Positions 16,729 to 25,375 of a DNA stretch of 64,000 bases are shown here, piece by piece; position 1 is the first letter of the stretch; every line of letters begins with the position of its first letter. The position numbers and the translations under genes are program-made. This stretch comes from an uncultured Campylobacter sp. (lineage in GTDB: Bacteria; Campylobacterota; Campylobacteria; Campylobacterales; Campylobacteraceae). Where the stretch lies: contig NZ_CALGPY010000007.1 of the NCBI RefSeq assembly GCF_937959485.1, forward strand, positions 1 to 64,000, written 5' to 3'. Below the pieces are notes generated by a model. It was not told the DNA's origin. It made no database searches and was given only the letters and a program-made list of their open reading frames with translations.

Positions 16729-17379
16729 ATGGCTAACAACCGAGTTATAAAGATGCATTATGAGCTAAAAGACGGCAAAACCGGCGAAATTTTAGAGTCA
16801 AATTTAAACTCCGACCCGATCGCCTTTCTTAGCGGCAAAGATCAAATCATCCAAAAGCTGGAAGATGAAATTTTAAATCTACAAGCGGGCGAGAGCAAAA
16901 CGGTTCTAATAAGCCCTAGTGACGGGGTCGGCGAGTATAGAGAAGACGCCGTGCAAATCCTGCCTAAAGAGCAGTTTGCGGGCATCGATCTGGTCGTCGG
17001 TATGGAGCTTTTCGGTCAGGCGGAGGACGGCGCGACTACCCGCGTGAGCGTCAAATCTATCGGCGAGCAGGACGTTACCATCGACTTTAACCATCCATTC
17101 GCGGGCAAGGAGCTGGAATTTAACGTAAAAATCGTCGAGAACCGCGAAGCGACGGCGGACGAAATTCTTACCGGGCAGCCGGAGGGTGCGCACAGCTGCG
17201 GTTGCGGACATAACCATCATCACGAGGGACACGAGTGTTGCGGCGGACACGGACACGATCACGCGGAGGATCACGAGTGTTGCGGAGGTCATGGGCATGC
17301 AGACGGTCATGAATGCTGCGGAGGTCACGATCACGGAAAAGATCACGAGTGTTGCGGCGGGCACCACCACGAGCATTAG
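16729..17379 (+). CDS. slyD: FKBP-type peptidyl-prolyl isomerase SlyD
   Basis: Cytoplasmic prolyl isomerase, chaperone and nickel-binding protein. FKBP domain split by the IF chaperone insert, seen in MHYELKDGKTGEILESN, FLSGKDQIIQKLEDEIL, the IF region (about 70-120) and FNHPFAGKELEFNVKI. The C-terminal tail (about 155-216) is rich in His and Cys, with HECCGGH repeated four times between HGHDH-type spacers. That fits metal storage or delivery for nickel enzymes. 216 residues. Same place in the C. jejuni order (after cpoB, before fabD). Confidence 0.95.
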   Translation: MANNRVIKMHYELKDGKTGEILESNLNSDPIAFLSGKDQIIQKLEDEILNLQAGESKTVLISPSDGVGEYREDAVQILPKEQFAGIDLVVGMELFGQAEDGATTRVSVKSIGEQDVTIDFNHPFAGKELEFNVKIVENREATADEILTGQPEGAHSCGCGHNHHHEGHECCGGHGHDHAEDHECCGGHGHADGHECCGGHDHGKDHECCGGHHHEH

Positions 17380-17387
17380 GATTTTTT

Positions 17388-18332
17388 ATGAAATTCGCTT
17401 TTATCTTCCCCGGACAGGGCTGCCAAAGCGTAGGCATGGGCAGGGAGTTTTACGAAAACTCCGCTTCTGCGTGCGCGCTTTTGGATGAGGCTTCAGACTT
17501 TACCGGTATCGATTTTAAAAATTTACTATTTGAGCCTAACGACAAGCTCGACGTTTCGGAATTTACGCAGCCTGCTATCGCGCTAAATTCTATGATGGCG
17601 CTTGCGGCGCTGCAAGAAAGGCTGGATCAAGAAAAGCTTAATATCGCTCCGCAGTTTTTGCTCGGGCATTCGCTGGGCGAGTTTAGCGCGCTAAGCGCTG
17701 CGGGAGGCATAGAACCAAAGCGGATGCTAAAGCTAGTAAATATTCGCGGCAGGCTTATGCAGAACGCCTGCGAGGGCAAAGGCGCCGGAATGATGGTGAT
17801 CTTGGCTCTTGCCGACGAGGCGGTTGAAAAAATTTGCGCGGATGCGGCGAGTGTAGGCAAGCAGGTTTGGGCGGCGAATTATAACTGCGACGGGCAGATC
17901 GTAGTTGCGGGCAAAAAAGATGATCTCGCAGCACTCGAGGGCGAGTTTAAGGCTGCGGGTGCAAAGCGCGCGATGCTGCTGAATATGAGCGTCGCAAGCC
18001 ACTGCCCGATGCTAGGGAGTGCCAGCGACGAGCTTTTGGAATTTTTACGCCCCGCGCTAAAAGAGAGCTTCGCTCCCGTCGTCGCTAACGCCACGGCGCG
18101 AACATATATGACAAAATCCGAAGCGCTGGAGCTGCTTAAAGCCCAGCTTATCAGCCCCGTGCTTTACAAGCAAAGCATCAAAAATTATGAGGGCGAGGCA
18201 GACTGCTTTGTCGAGTTCGGCGCGGCGGTTTTAAAAGGGATAAACAAAAAGATCACGCAGAAGCCGACCTTCAGCATCACGGATCTTGCGAGCTTAGATG
18301 AGTTTTTGAAATTTGCAAAGGAGAACGGATGA
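17388..18332 (+). CDS. fabD: Malonyl-CoA:ACP transacylase FabD
   Basis: Transfers malonate from CoA to acyl-carrier protein for fatty-acid synthesis. The N-terminus is FAFIFPGQGCQSVGMG, the nucleophile elbow is LGHSLGEFSALSA (about residues 88-100, catalytic Ser), and the second conserved part is SVASHCPML with the catalytic His (about 203). An in-frame upstream extension to 17313 lies inside slyD's His/Cys tail and is unlikely; the ATG at 17388 gives the family N-terminus (314 residues). It overlaps mtnN by 4 bases. Confidence 0.95.
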   Translation: MKFAFIFPGQGCQSVGMGREFYENSASACALLDEASDFTGIDFKNLLFEPNDKLDVSEFTQPAIALNSMMALAALQERLDQEKLNIAPQFLLGHSLGEFSALSAAGGIEPKRMLKLVNIRGRLMQNACEGKGAGMMVILALADEAVEKICADAASVGKQVWAANYNCDGQIVVAGKKDDLAALEGEFKAAGAKRAMLLNMSVASHCPMLGSASDELLEFLRPALKESFAPVVANATARTYMTKSEALELLKAQLISPVLYKQSIKNYEGEADCFVEFGAAVLKGINKKITQKPTFSITDLASLDEFLKFAKENG

Positions 18333-19027
18333 AAGTTGCGATCTTAGGCGCGATGCCCGAAGAGATCGAGCCGCTGCTGTTCGCGCTGCGCGAGCGTGGC
18401 GTGAGCGTGGAGGCTGTGGAGCATGCGAATAATAAATTCTACGCCGCTAAGCTTAACGGTCACGATCTCGTGATCGCATATTCGAAGATCGGCAAGGTAA
18501 ATTCCGCCCTGACCGCTACGGTTATGATCGAGAAATTCGGCGCGCGCGCGCTCATTTTTACGGGCGTCGCGGGAGCTTTGAAGCGCGGCATTAAGATCGG
18601 CGAAATTTTATACGCCACCTCGCTCGTGCAGCACGATCTAGATATCACGGCGTTTGGACATCCGTACGGATTCGTGCCGGGAAGTAAAATTTCGGTTCAA
18701 ACCGATACGAAGCTAAACTCCATCGCGCAAAGCGTCGCCGAGCAGCTAGGCATCACGCTAAAATCAGGCGTCATAGCTAGCGGCGATCAGTTCGTAAGCG
18801 GTGAGGAGCGTAAAAGCTGGATCGAGCGGACGTTTGATGCGAGCGCGGTCGAGATGGAGGGAGCGAGCGTAGCGCAGGTGTGCGACGCGCTGGGCGTGCC
18901 GTTTTGCGTGCTGCGCGCGATAAGCGACGAGGCGGGGCACAAAGCCGAGTTCGACTTTGACGAGTTTATGGTAAAAAGCGCGCAGACGAGCGCAGATTTT
19001 GTCCTAAAAATGATCGAGAGGTTATGA
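18329..19027 (+). CDS. mtnN: 5'-methylthioadenosine/S-adenosylhomocysteine nucleosidase
   Basis: Hydrolyses MTA and SAH. In Campylobacterota the same enzyme also hydrolyses 6-amino-6-deoxyfutalosine in the futalosine menaquinone pathway (MqnB role), known for the H. pylori and C. jejuni enzymes. Seen: AILGAMPEEIEPL start, FTGVAGALKRGIKIGE, VQHDLDITAFGHPYGF, the substrate motif VEMEGASVAQVC (about 172) and the catalytic Asp in LRAISDEAGH (about 198). 232 residues. Coupled to fabD (4-base overlap) and ttcA (4-base overlap). Confidence 0.95.
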   Translation: MKVAILGAMPEEIEPLLFALRERGVSVEAVEHANNKFYAAKLNGHDLVIAYSKIGKVNSALTATVMIEKFGARALIFTGVAGALKRGIKIGEILYATSLVQHDLDITAFGHPYGFVPGSKISVQTDTKLNSIAQSVAEQLGITLKSGVIASGDQFVSGEERKSWIERTFDASAVEMEGASVAQVCDALGVPFCVLRAISDEAGHKAEFDFDEFMVKSAQTSADFVLKMIERL

Positions 19028-19773
19028 TAAACCTCTCCAAAAAGCTACTTCGCCGCGTCGGACAAACCAACGCCAAATACAAGATGTTCGAGCGCGGCGA
19101 TAAAATTTTACTAGCTCTTAGCGGCGGCAAAGACAGTATGAGCCTGGCGCACGTGCTGAAGCACTTCCAAAGCGTAAGCCCGCTAGATTGGGAGTTTCGA
19201 GCCGTTACCGTCACCTACGGTATCGGCGAGGACCTGCGCGAGATAAGCGCCCATTTTAAAGAGCACGAGATCCCCTACGAGATAATCGATACTAAAATTT
19301 TTGAATTCGGCAAGGAAAAGATCCGCGCAAACACTACGTTTTGCAGCTTTTGCTCGCGTATGAGGCGCGGATACATCTACTCCTACGCGCTTGAACACGG
19401 CTTTAATAAGATCGCCATCGCCCACCACCTCGACGACGCCGCGGAGAGCTTTTTTATGAATTTCACCTTCAACGGTGCGCTTCGAACTCTCGCTCCGCGC
19501 TATGTCGCCGAAAACGGGCTTGTGATCATCCGTCCGTTCATTCTTGCGCGCGAGCGCCAAATCGCCGCTTGTGCTAGAGATAACGAGCTTCCGATCATGC
19601 GCGAGGAGGAGGTTTGCCCCGCGAAGCAATACGGTGGCAAGGAGCCTACCGCGCGTGCCGCTACGAAGGAGCTTTTGGCGCAGTACGAAAAGACCCATCC
19701 GAGGTTTTTTATCAGCCTGCAAGCCGCCTTTGCCAACATCCACGAAGAAACCTTTTTTGAGCCCAAATTTTAA
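19024..19773 (+). CDS. ttcA: tRNA 2-thiocytidine(32) synthetase TtcA
   Basis: PP-loop ATP pyrophosphatase that thiolates C32 of some tRNAs using a 4Fe-4S cluster. PP-loop LALSGGKDSMSLAHVL (about residues 31-46), the two CxxC pairs TFCSFCSRMRRG (about 107) and EVCPAKQYGG-type later region, and the IAIAHHLDDAAESFFMN motif. 249 residues. Last gene of the slyD-fabD-mtnN-ttcA string; about 1 kb of non-coding DNA follows. Confidence 0.9.
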   Translation: MINLSKKLLRRVGQTNAKYKMFERGDKILLALSGGKDSMSLAHVLKHFQSVSPLDWEFRAVTVTYGIGEDLREISAHFKEHEIPYEIIDTKIFEFGKEKIRANTTFCSFCSRMRRGYIYSYALEHGFNKIAIAHHLDDAAESFFMNFTFNGALRTLAPRYVAENGLVIIRPFILARERQIAACARDNELPIMREEEVCPAKQYGGKEPTARAATKELLAQYEKTHPRFFISLQAAFANIHEETFFEPKF

Positions 19774-20780
19774 AATTTTAAGCGGTTTGCACTCTCCCGC
19801 TCAAACGAATTCAAAGCGCGCATTTCTTGCGATAACATGAGTTTTGTGCGCATAGTTTGATTTTTTGGCTTGAATAAGCCTGATACACGCAGAGCGGTTG
19901 TCCTCCCTTGTGCTCGAACGGGTCGCGAGTCGCGATGCGAGCGTTGGATCACTGTGTTTAGGTTGCGGTGCGAGCGATTGCGCTCCCGCGTCCGACTGCG
20001 CTAGAGTGGTGTGCTTCTGCGTCCAAAGCTGTGTACACGAGCTTAGGCTGCACGCTAGAGCGGTTACGCTCGCTGCGCCCGAGGGCTGCGAGTAGGGCGG
20101 GTTACGCCGCCTGTATATGCTTTTACGAAACGCCTGAGGTTAATTGTAATGCCGTCTTTCGGCGCCGCACTTTCGTCTTGCTCGGATGTCGCCCGTGTCC
20201 AAGCGAGCTTTACGGGCGAGCGTTAAGGGGCTTGCAAAGTTTGCGCGAAAGATAGTTGTAGAAATTCCATCTCAAAAAATGCTTTAGAAATTTAATCCCG
20301 TAAAATTTTAAAATTTTATCGGAGGCTTCCTTTCGGGCTGCGGGTGCGGACTCGATCGTCGCGCGTCGTAAATTTAAACCGCTCGCTCCGCTAAAGATAG
20401 TTTTAGAAATTTATTCCGCAAAATCTTTTAGAAATTTTACTTCGCAAAATTTCAAAATTTTAACGAAGCCGAGTTCAAAATTCCGACGGAGCCAAATTTT
20501 AAAATTTTAACGCAACCGAATTTCAGAATTTAGCAAAGCCAAATTCTGAAATTTTATCGCAGCCGAATTTCTGCTCTCGTTTCGTAAACGTTACCTTTTG
20601 AAATTTCGCCGCTCGCTCTCGGTTAAATTTCACACCGCTTCAAAGCCGCTTCAAAGCTCCGCTGTCGCGCACGCAGATCAAATTTTAAAATTTCGCGCGC
20701 GTCGCATTGCTTCTCAAATTTGCACACCGCGAAATTTTAACCGATTTTCGCTCCGAAATTTATGCCGCATTAACCGCCGC
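19774..20780. repeat. Long non-coding stretch with GAGCG-rich and AAATTT-core repeats
   Basis: No gene could be supported. The first half (to about 20250) is GC rich with many GAGCGNT and GCGAGCG words. From about 20260 to 20770 degenerate cores such as AAATTTTAAAATTTTA, CAAAATTTCAAAATTTTAACG and GCCAAATTTTAAAATTTTAACGC recur every 20-40 bases, the same family as in the fmt-birA spacer. Weak open frames here have no recognisable domains. Confidence 0.6.
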
Positions 20781-20785
20781 GGATA

Positions 20786-20791
20786 TATAAT
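20786..20791 (+). promoter_or_regulatory. -10 box for the aldehyde dehydrogenase gene
   Basis: TATAAT inside GGATATATAATAG, 33 bases before the ATG. A strong AAGGAG follows just ahead of the start. Confidence 0.5.
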
Positions 20792-20823
20792 AGCGAATGT
20801 CATATTTCACGTAAGGAGTAAGC

Positions 20824-22290
20824 ATGGCTACAATCCAACCAAGCTATAAGCTTTTCATCGACGGCGAGTTTGTGGGTGCCGAAGGCGGCGCGAGCCTAGA
20901 CGTTTTTAATCCCGCTACCGGCGAGAAAATTTCAAAGATCGCAGATGCTAGCAAGGCGGACGTCGATAGAGCGGTCGCCGCGGCCCGCAAGGCGTTTGAG
21001 AGCTTCCGCCGCACTAGCGTTTATGAGCGCAGCGCGCTGCTAAATAAGATCGCCGACGTCCTAGAGCAAAACGCCGAGTTCATCGCGACCGTAGAGACTA
21101 TCGACAACGGCAAGCCGATCCGCGAGACGCGCGCGGTCGACGTAGCGTGGTCGATCGAGCATTTCCGCTATTTTGCGGGCGTGATCTTGGGCGAGGAGGG
21201 CAGCGCCAATATGCTAAAAGAGCGCTATCTATCCGTCGTCTTGCGCGAGCCGATCGGCGTAGTAGGACAGATCGTACCGTGGAATTTCCCGTTTTTGATG
21301 GGCGCGTGGAAGCTCGCTCCGTTACTTGCCGCGGGCGATACGTGCGTGTTTAAGCCAAGCTCCGAGACCAGCCTTAGCATTTTGGAGTTTATCCGCCTAA
21401 TCGCGCCGCTGCTTCCAAAGGGCGTCATCAACGTCGTAACCGGTAAGGGAAGCAAGGCAGGCGAGTTCGTCCGCACTCACAAAGGGCTAGATAAGCTCGC
21501 GTTCACGGGCTCTACCGAGGTTGGAAGAGGCATAGCGCTAGCCGCAGCGCAAAAAATCATCCCCGCTACGCTTGAGCTCGGCGGCAAGAGCGCAAATATC
21601 ATCTTTGACGATTGCGACTTCGACGTTGCGATCGACGGCGTGCAGCTGGGGATCCTTTTCAACCAAGGTCAAGTCTGCTGCGCGGGAAGTAGAATTTTTG
21701 TGCAGGAGGGCATCTACGATAAATTCGTACCGGCGCTAGTGGAGAAATTTAAGCGCATCAAGGTGGGCGATCCGCTCGATCCGAACACCCAGATGGGATG
21801 CCAGATCAACAAAAAGCAAGCCGATAAAATTTTAGAGTACGTAAAAATCGGCGTAGAAGAGGGCGCTAAGATCGCCGTGGGCGGCAAGCGACATAGCGCG
21901 GGAGAGGCTTTTGTCGAGCCTACGCTACTCGTGGACGTGCGCAACGACATGCGCGTGGCGCAGGAGGAGATCTTCGGTCCTGTGGGCGTCGTGATTAAAT
22001 TTAAAGATCAAGACGAGCTCGTCCGCATGGCAAACGACAGCCTCTACGGACTAGGCGGCGCCGTATTTACGCGCGACATCGCAAAAGCGCTCACGGTCGC
22101 ACGCCTGCTTGAGACGGGTCGCGTGTGGGTCAATACCTACAACCAGATCCACGCGGGCGCGCCGTTTGGCGGCTACAAAGAATCGGGCATCGGTCGCGAG
22201 ACGCACAAGATGATCCTGGAGCACTACACCCAGACCAAAAACATCTACATCGACACGATCTCCAAACCGAGCGGCTTTTACGAGCAGTAA
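20824..22290 (+). CDS. NAD(P)-dependent aldehyde dehydrogenase
   Basis: Oxidises an aldehyde to its acid with NAD(P)+. Full-length ALDH fold (488 residues): cofactor region GVVGQIVPWNFPFLMGAWKLAP (seen in parts), TGSTEVGRGI, the catalytic Glu in TLELGGKSAN (about 257) and the catalytic Cys in NQGQVCCAGSR (about 290), followed by EEIFGPVGVV. It resembles the AldA/AldB acetaldehyde-type group by general sequence; the substrate cannot be told. Free-standing gene with its own promoter and a strong terminator. Confidence 0.92.
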   Translation: MATIQPSYKLFIDGEFVGAEGGASLDVFNPATGEKISKIADASKADVDRAVAAARKAFESFRRTSVYERSALLNKIADVLEQNAEFIATVETIDNGKPIRETRAVDVAWSIEHFRYFAGVILGEEGSANMLKERYLSVVLREPIGVVGQIVPWNFPFLMGAWKLAPLLAAGDTCVFKPSSETSLSILEFIRLIAPLLPKGVINVVTGKGSKAGEFVRTHKGLDKLAFTGSTEVGRGIALAAAQKIIPATLELGGKSANIIFDDCDFDVAIDGVQLGILFNQGQVCCAGSRIFVQEGIYDKFVPALVEKFKRIKVGDPLDPNTQMGCQINKKQADKILEYVKIGVEEGAKIAVGGKRHSAGEAFVEPTLLVDVRNDMRVAQEEIFGPVGVVIKFKDQDELVRMANDSLYGLGGAVFTRDIAKALTVARLLETGRVWVNTYNQIHAGAPFGGYKESGIGRETHKMILEHYTQTKNIYIDTISKPSGFYEQ

Positions 22291-22316
22291 GGCTTAGCGC
22301 GGTATTTCGGGCTACG

Positions 22317-22349
22317 TTTCGGGCGGTTTGCGCCGCCCGAAATTTTATT
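22317..22349 (+). terminator. Rho-independent terminator after the aldehyde dehydrogenase gene
   Basis: TTTCGGGCGG (22317-22326) pairs perfectly with CCGCCCGAAA (22333-22342) around a 6-base loop and is followed by TTTTATT. Classic intrinsic terminator 26 bases after the stop codon. Confidence 0.85.
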
Positions 22350-22427
22350 CTGCTTTAAAAGACAATATAAAAAACGAAAATTAAGTTTAATAAATATACA
22401 ATTAGGCACCATTTAAAAGGAGAAAAA

Positions 22428-22730
22428 ATGAGACGAATTTTTTTGTTGAGCTTTACGGCTATCGTAGGCTTAGGTCTTACCGGGTGCAAGGAAGACGAGC
22501 CTAAAAAAACGGTTGCGGATTATCTGCTCGCGCCGCTAGAAGCAAAAGCAAAACTAGAGCTTTGCGAGAAAATGCAGCCAAAGGATGTGATCAACGACAA
22601 AGAGTGTAATAATGCAAACAAAGCAAGAGATTATTTAAAGCACCTTAACGGAGATCCCAATAGACATTGGTCTGAAGTGGATTTTTATATAAAGCACCCT
22701 GAGCGAATTAGCGAGGATCTTAAAAAATAA
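22428..22730 (+). CDS. EexN-family lipoprotein
   Basis: A 100-residue lipoprotein with signal peptide and lipobox GLTGC (Cys at about residue 20). The mature part follows the EexN pattern: VADYLLAPLEAKAKLELCEK, then a spaced DKECNNANKARDYL with a second and third Cys. EexN proteins are entry-exclusion lipoproteins of conjugative plasmids and elements, and relatives are common as chromosomal orphans in Campylobacter. No conjugation gene is near. AAAGGAGAAAA precedes the ATG. Function here is not established. Confidence 0.72.
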   Translation: MRRIFLLSFTAIVGLGLTGCKEDEPKKTVADYLLAPLEAKAKLELCEKMQPKDVINDKECNNANKARDYLKHLNGDPNRHWSEVDFYIKHPERISEDLKK

Positions 22731-22750
22731 CAATCAATCTTTGAAAGTAG

Positions 22751-22766
22751 TAGCGCAAATGCGCTA
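22751..22766. terminator. Hairpin after the EexN-type gene
   Basis: TAGCGC and GCGCTA are perfect arms around AAAT, 20 bases after the stop. There is no T run, so it may be a weak terminator or an RNA 3' stabiliser. Confidence 0.35.
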
Positions 22767-23320
22767 ATAATGGTCTTTCTGAAGCGGAATTTAAAGAGAG
22801 AAAGGGAGCGGAAGTCTTAACGGCGAGCGTTAAGTAGCTTCAATTTTTTCTAATTCTTCGGAATTTTTCCAAATTTCATTGCAGCTTTTGCAGCCGCGTG
22901 CGTTCAAACGTCCGATATGACTTTTGTCGCGGGCGGCTCGACAAAAACATTACTTGACTTGCTACGCTTACGCAGCGTTTAAATTTAATCTTGCCGGCGG
23001 CTACGGCTAAATTTTAAAATTTCAAGCTCGCCGTTTTAAAGAGCCGTCATCTGCGCGAGTGAGCGTAGGCGGGCGCAAGCAAGAAATAGCCTCAGGCGCT
23101 GTTTTATCGCAGGCCTCCGTCCGCATCAAGTAGTCATACCGAGCCGCATCAAAGTCTCAAAGCTCATGCGATTGCCGATTTTGCTATCGAGCCGTACGCA
23201 AGTCCGCGCCCAAACTTGCGCAGCTTACGAACGTCGCTCGGTAGAATTTTAAAATTTTATCTAGGCTAGCTCGCCGCTCTGCGCAGACGCAAGCTCCGCC
23301 GCGGAATTTAAACTTTGTTT
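22767..23320. other. Non-coding spacer with one copy of a dispersed repeat
   Basis: No gene supported in this stretch. It contains scattered AAATTTTAAAATTT cores (about 23010 and 23245) and, at 23101-23222, the first copy of a repeat that returns at 25120-25226. Confidence 0.5.
23101..23222 (+). repeat. Dispersed repeat, copy 1 (about 120 bp)
   Basis: Begins GTTTTATCGCAGGCCTC and runs through CGAGCCGCATCAAAG, GATTTTGCTATCGAG and CCAAACTTGCGC. The same order of blocks, in the same orientation, is at 25120-25226 (with CGAGCCGCGTTAAAG, AATTTTGCTATCGAG, CCAAACTCGCGC). The two copies bracket the lipoprotein gene at 23355-24719. Confidence 0.75.
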
Positions 23321-23323
23321 TGC

Positions 23324-23329
23324 TATAAT
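23324..23329 (+). promoter_or_regulatory. -10 box for the 23355 lipoprotein gene
   Basis: TATAAT in TTTTGCTATAATTGAG, 25 bases before the ATG. TTTTGCTATAAT is the form seen before several other genes in this window. Confidence 0.55.
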
Positions 23330-23354
23330 TGAGCTAAAATTCCGAAGGTCACCT

Positions 23355-24719
23355 ATGAAAATTTTACCTTACATCGCGCTCGGCCTGCTCCTTGCCGCCT
23401 GCACGCAGGTCCCGCCGCCTGCCGAAAACGCCCATGCCGCAAACGGCGCCGTCGTAAAGGATGCCGACAATTCTACCGGTGCAGGTAATGCCGTCAAAAA
23501 TTCCGCCCCGTCAGAGGTTTCCATGCCAAAAAACATAGCCTCCGCGAATGCTGCCGTTAAAAATTCCACCGCGTCTTCTATGCGCGAAATTTGGAGATTG
23601 CTAGAAAATGCCGATCGGGCGCTGCTTGCTAAAGAGATCTCTCGCGCCGAAGAGCTCGCCGTGCGGGCACAGGAGCTTAGCGAGCTAAAGCGCATCGAAG
23701 TAGGGCGGATTTTTAGCAGATTTATTCGTGCGCGCATCGCGCTGCAGCGCGGCGATACCGACGCCGCCGTCTCGCTGGCGACGGACGCAAACTCCATGCG
23801 AAACGGGGTAGCGGAGATATATGCCGATGCCGTAAATTACGAGAGCGCTTATACATTCGGGCGCATCTACGAGGCTCGCGGCGATCGTAAGGGCGCTGTG
23901 CGCGAATATGGGCGGGCGCTGTTTGTTTGGACTATGTTTTTGCAGAGCGATCCCGTGCGCGCGGAGGAAATTTTCGCCCGATTGCAAGCGCTCGTGCCCG
24001 ATCCTTATGAGGCCGAAGGAAGAGCTGGCGGCGCGTGCGAGTATCTGCGCGCTAAGGCTAGCTCCGCTTTGAATGAGCCCGCTCCTGAGCCCAAGCGTCG
24101 CGCACTGCGAGATTTGGCCGCATGGGAGGCGCACTGCTTGCATCTGCGCCCGTTTATAGAGGACGGATCGGACGAGCGCGCGCGTAGGGCTTCGCTCGCG
24201 CGGGATTACGCGCAGCTGCATGCGGGGCTGGGCGAGTGTGCCGCCGCGCTAGAGCATCTGCTTGTCGCAGCGGAGCTTTCGGATGCGACGGAGCCCGATA
24301 CGGGCAGGCTTTATCTACAGATCGCGCGACAATTTTTGGCGATTTACAAAGAGGCGGGCGCGAGTAAAATTTCTATGAGCTATGCGCAGAAAAATCTAGC
24401 CGCGGCGCAGGATTATGCGGACAGATCGGTAAAGCTCTACGAGGGCATGCGCGACACCGCATACGAGCACTCGGGTTACGACGGGCACGAGATTTTAGGC
24501 GAGATCGCGATGATACGCGGCGATCCGTCCGCGGCGCTGAAGCATTTTGCGGCGATGAGAGACGACGCGGCGGCGCTTTTGGCATATCAGCGGCTGCCGG
24601 CCTATAAGCAGGCTCTGACCCACGCGCTAGAGCTGCTCGCGCAGTGCTACGATGCGCTAAAAGATCGCAAGAGCAAGGAGGCGGTTCTGCGCGAGCTTGC
24701 GGAGCTAAAGAAAAGCTAG
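23355..24719 (+). CDS. Lipoprotein with TPR-like helical repeats
   Basis: I do not recognise a named family. The N-terminus is a lipoprotein signal (MKILPYIALGLLLAAC, Cys at about 16). Then comes a low-complexity Ala/Asn/Ser/Val segment (about 20-75) with two similar blocks (AVKNSAPSEV, AVKNSTASSM), then an all-helical region with TPR-like pieces (YTFGRIYEARGDRKGAVREY, LHAGLGECAAALEHLLVAAE, LLAQCYDALKDRKSKEAVL). 454 residues, probably attached to a membrane and binding other proteins. Codon use is strongly G+C rich. Flanked by direct repeats at 23101 and 25120. Confidence 0.72.
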   Translation: MKILPYIALGLLLAACTQVPPPAENAHAANGAVVKDADNSTGAGNAVKNSAPSEVSMPKNIASANAAVKNSTASSMREIWRLLENADRALLAKEISRAEELAVRAQELSELKRIEVGRIFSRFIRARIALQRGDTDAAVSLATDANSMRNGVAEIYADAVNYESAYTFGRIYEARGDRKGAVREYGRALFVWTMFLQSDPVRAEEIFARLQALVPDPYEAEGRAGGACEYLRAKASSALNEPAPEPKRRALRDLAAWEAHCLHLRPFIEDGSDERARRASLARDYAQLHAGLGECAAALEHLLVAAELSDATEPDTGRLYLQIARQFLAIYKEAGASKISMSYAQKNLAAAQDYADRSVKLYEGMRDTAYEHSGYDGHEILGEIAMIRGDPSAALKHFAAMRDDAAALLAYQRLPAYKQALTHALELLAQCYDALKDRKSKEAVLRELAELKKS

Positions 24720-25119
24720 CGGGTTACCGGGCGGCGGCGTTTCGTGAAATTTTGCCGCTGCGCTGCGACGAAATTCGGCTTGGGGCGTTGTGCGGTTTGA
24801 GCGCTTGAGGCGCGGCAGAATTTTATGCCGTTTGAAGGCGGTGCGGGCTTGCGGCGGGTTAAGACCGCACGGCGGAGCTCGCGCTTTTAAAGCCCGATTT
24901 TGAAAGCAAAATTTATACCCGCGCCGTAGATTTGAAGCAGCATGCGTGCCTGCGCGGCGATTTGTTTTCGCAGCGCATCGTCTTTACATTGCGGCCATTA
25001 AAAGCCGCAATTTTGCTAGCGTATGAAGCTTTGCTGGCGCTTTTGAGCGTGCTATGAACGCGGTTCGGTGCCGCGCGAGCTAGAGCTAGGCTTTGGGGAC
25101 TGCTTGTGCGGTGGGCACC

Positions 25120-25226
25120 GTTTTATCGCAGACCTCGTCCGTACCGAGCCGCGTTAAAGCCTCAAAACTCACGCGATTTCTAATTTTGCTATCGAGTCGC
25201 ACCGAACCGCAGCCAAACTCGCGCGG
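25120..25226 (+). repeat. Dispersed repeat, copy 2 (about 107 bp)
   Basis: Begins GTTTTATCGCAGACCTCGTCCG and ends CCAAACTCGCGCGG. Compared with copy 1 (23101-23222) it has the same block order with small indels and many substitutions, so the duplication is old. It encodes nothing recognisable in either orientation. Confidence 0.72.
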
Positions 25227-25245
25227 CGAAAATCTAAATTTACGC

Positions 25246-25251
25246 TATAAT
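25246..25251 (+). promoter_or_regulatory. Possible -10 box upstream of thiL
   Basis: TATAAT in ATTTACGCTATAATCTTAC, about 125 bases before the thiL ATG, immediately after repeat copy 2. Confidence 0.35.
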
Positions 25252-25375
25252 CTTACAAAGCGGAGCGTAGAACTCCTGCTGCGCGTGCGCGACGAAATTT
25301 AAATAAAGGCCCGCAAATTCGGGCTTCTTAGCTTTCGCGAGGCTGCGGCGTAACGCTAAATTTAACTGAGGGCGC

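Larger units (their letters stand above)
24720..25370. other. Non-coding spacer with second copy of the dispersed repeat
   Basis: No gene could be supported. The first part is G+C rich (GCGGCGTTTCGTGAAATTTTGCC and similar). The repeat copy lies at 25120-25226 and the thiL promoter follows it. Confidence 0.5.

Noticed and set aside
19898..20255. Two short plus-strand frames after ttcA
   Set aside because: Cys/Arg/Ala-rich translations of GAGCG-type repeats, no ribosome-binding site.
20260..20770. CRISPR array
   Set aside because: The cores are degenerate and unequally spaced, and no constant repeat with unique spacers is found; no cas gene is in the window.
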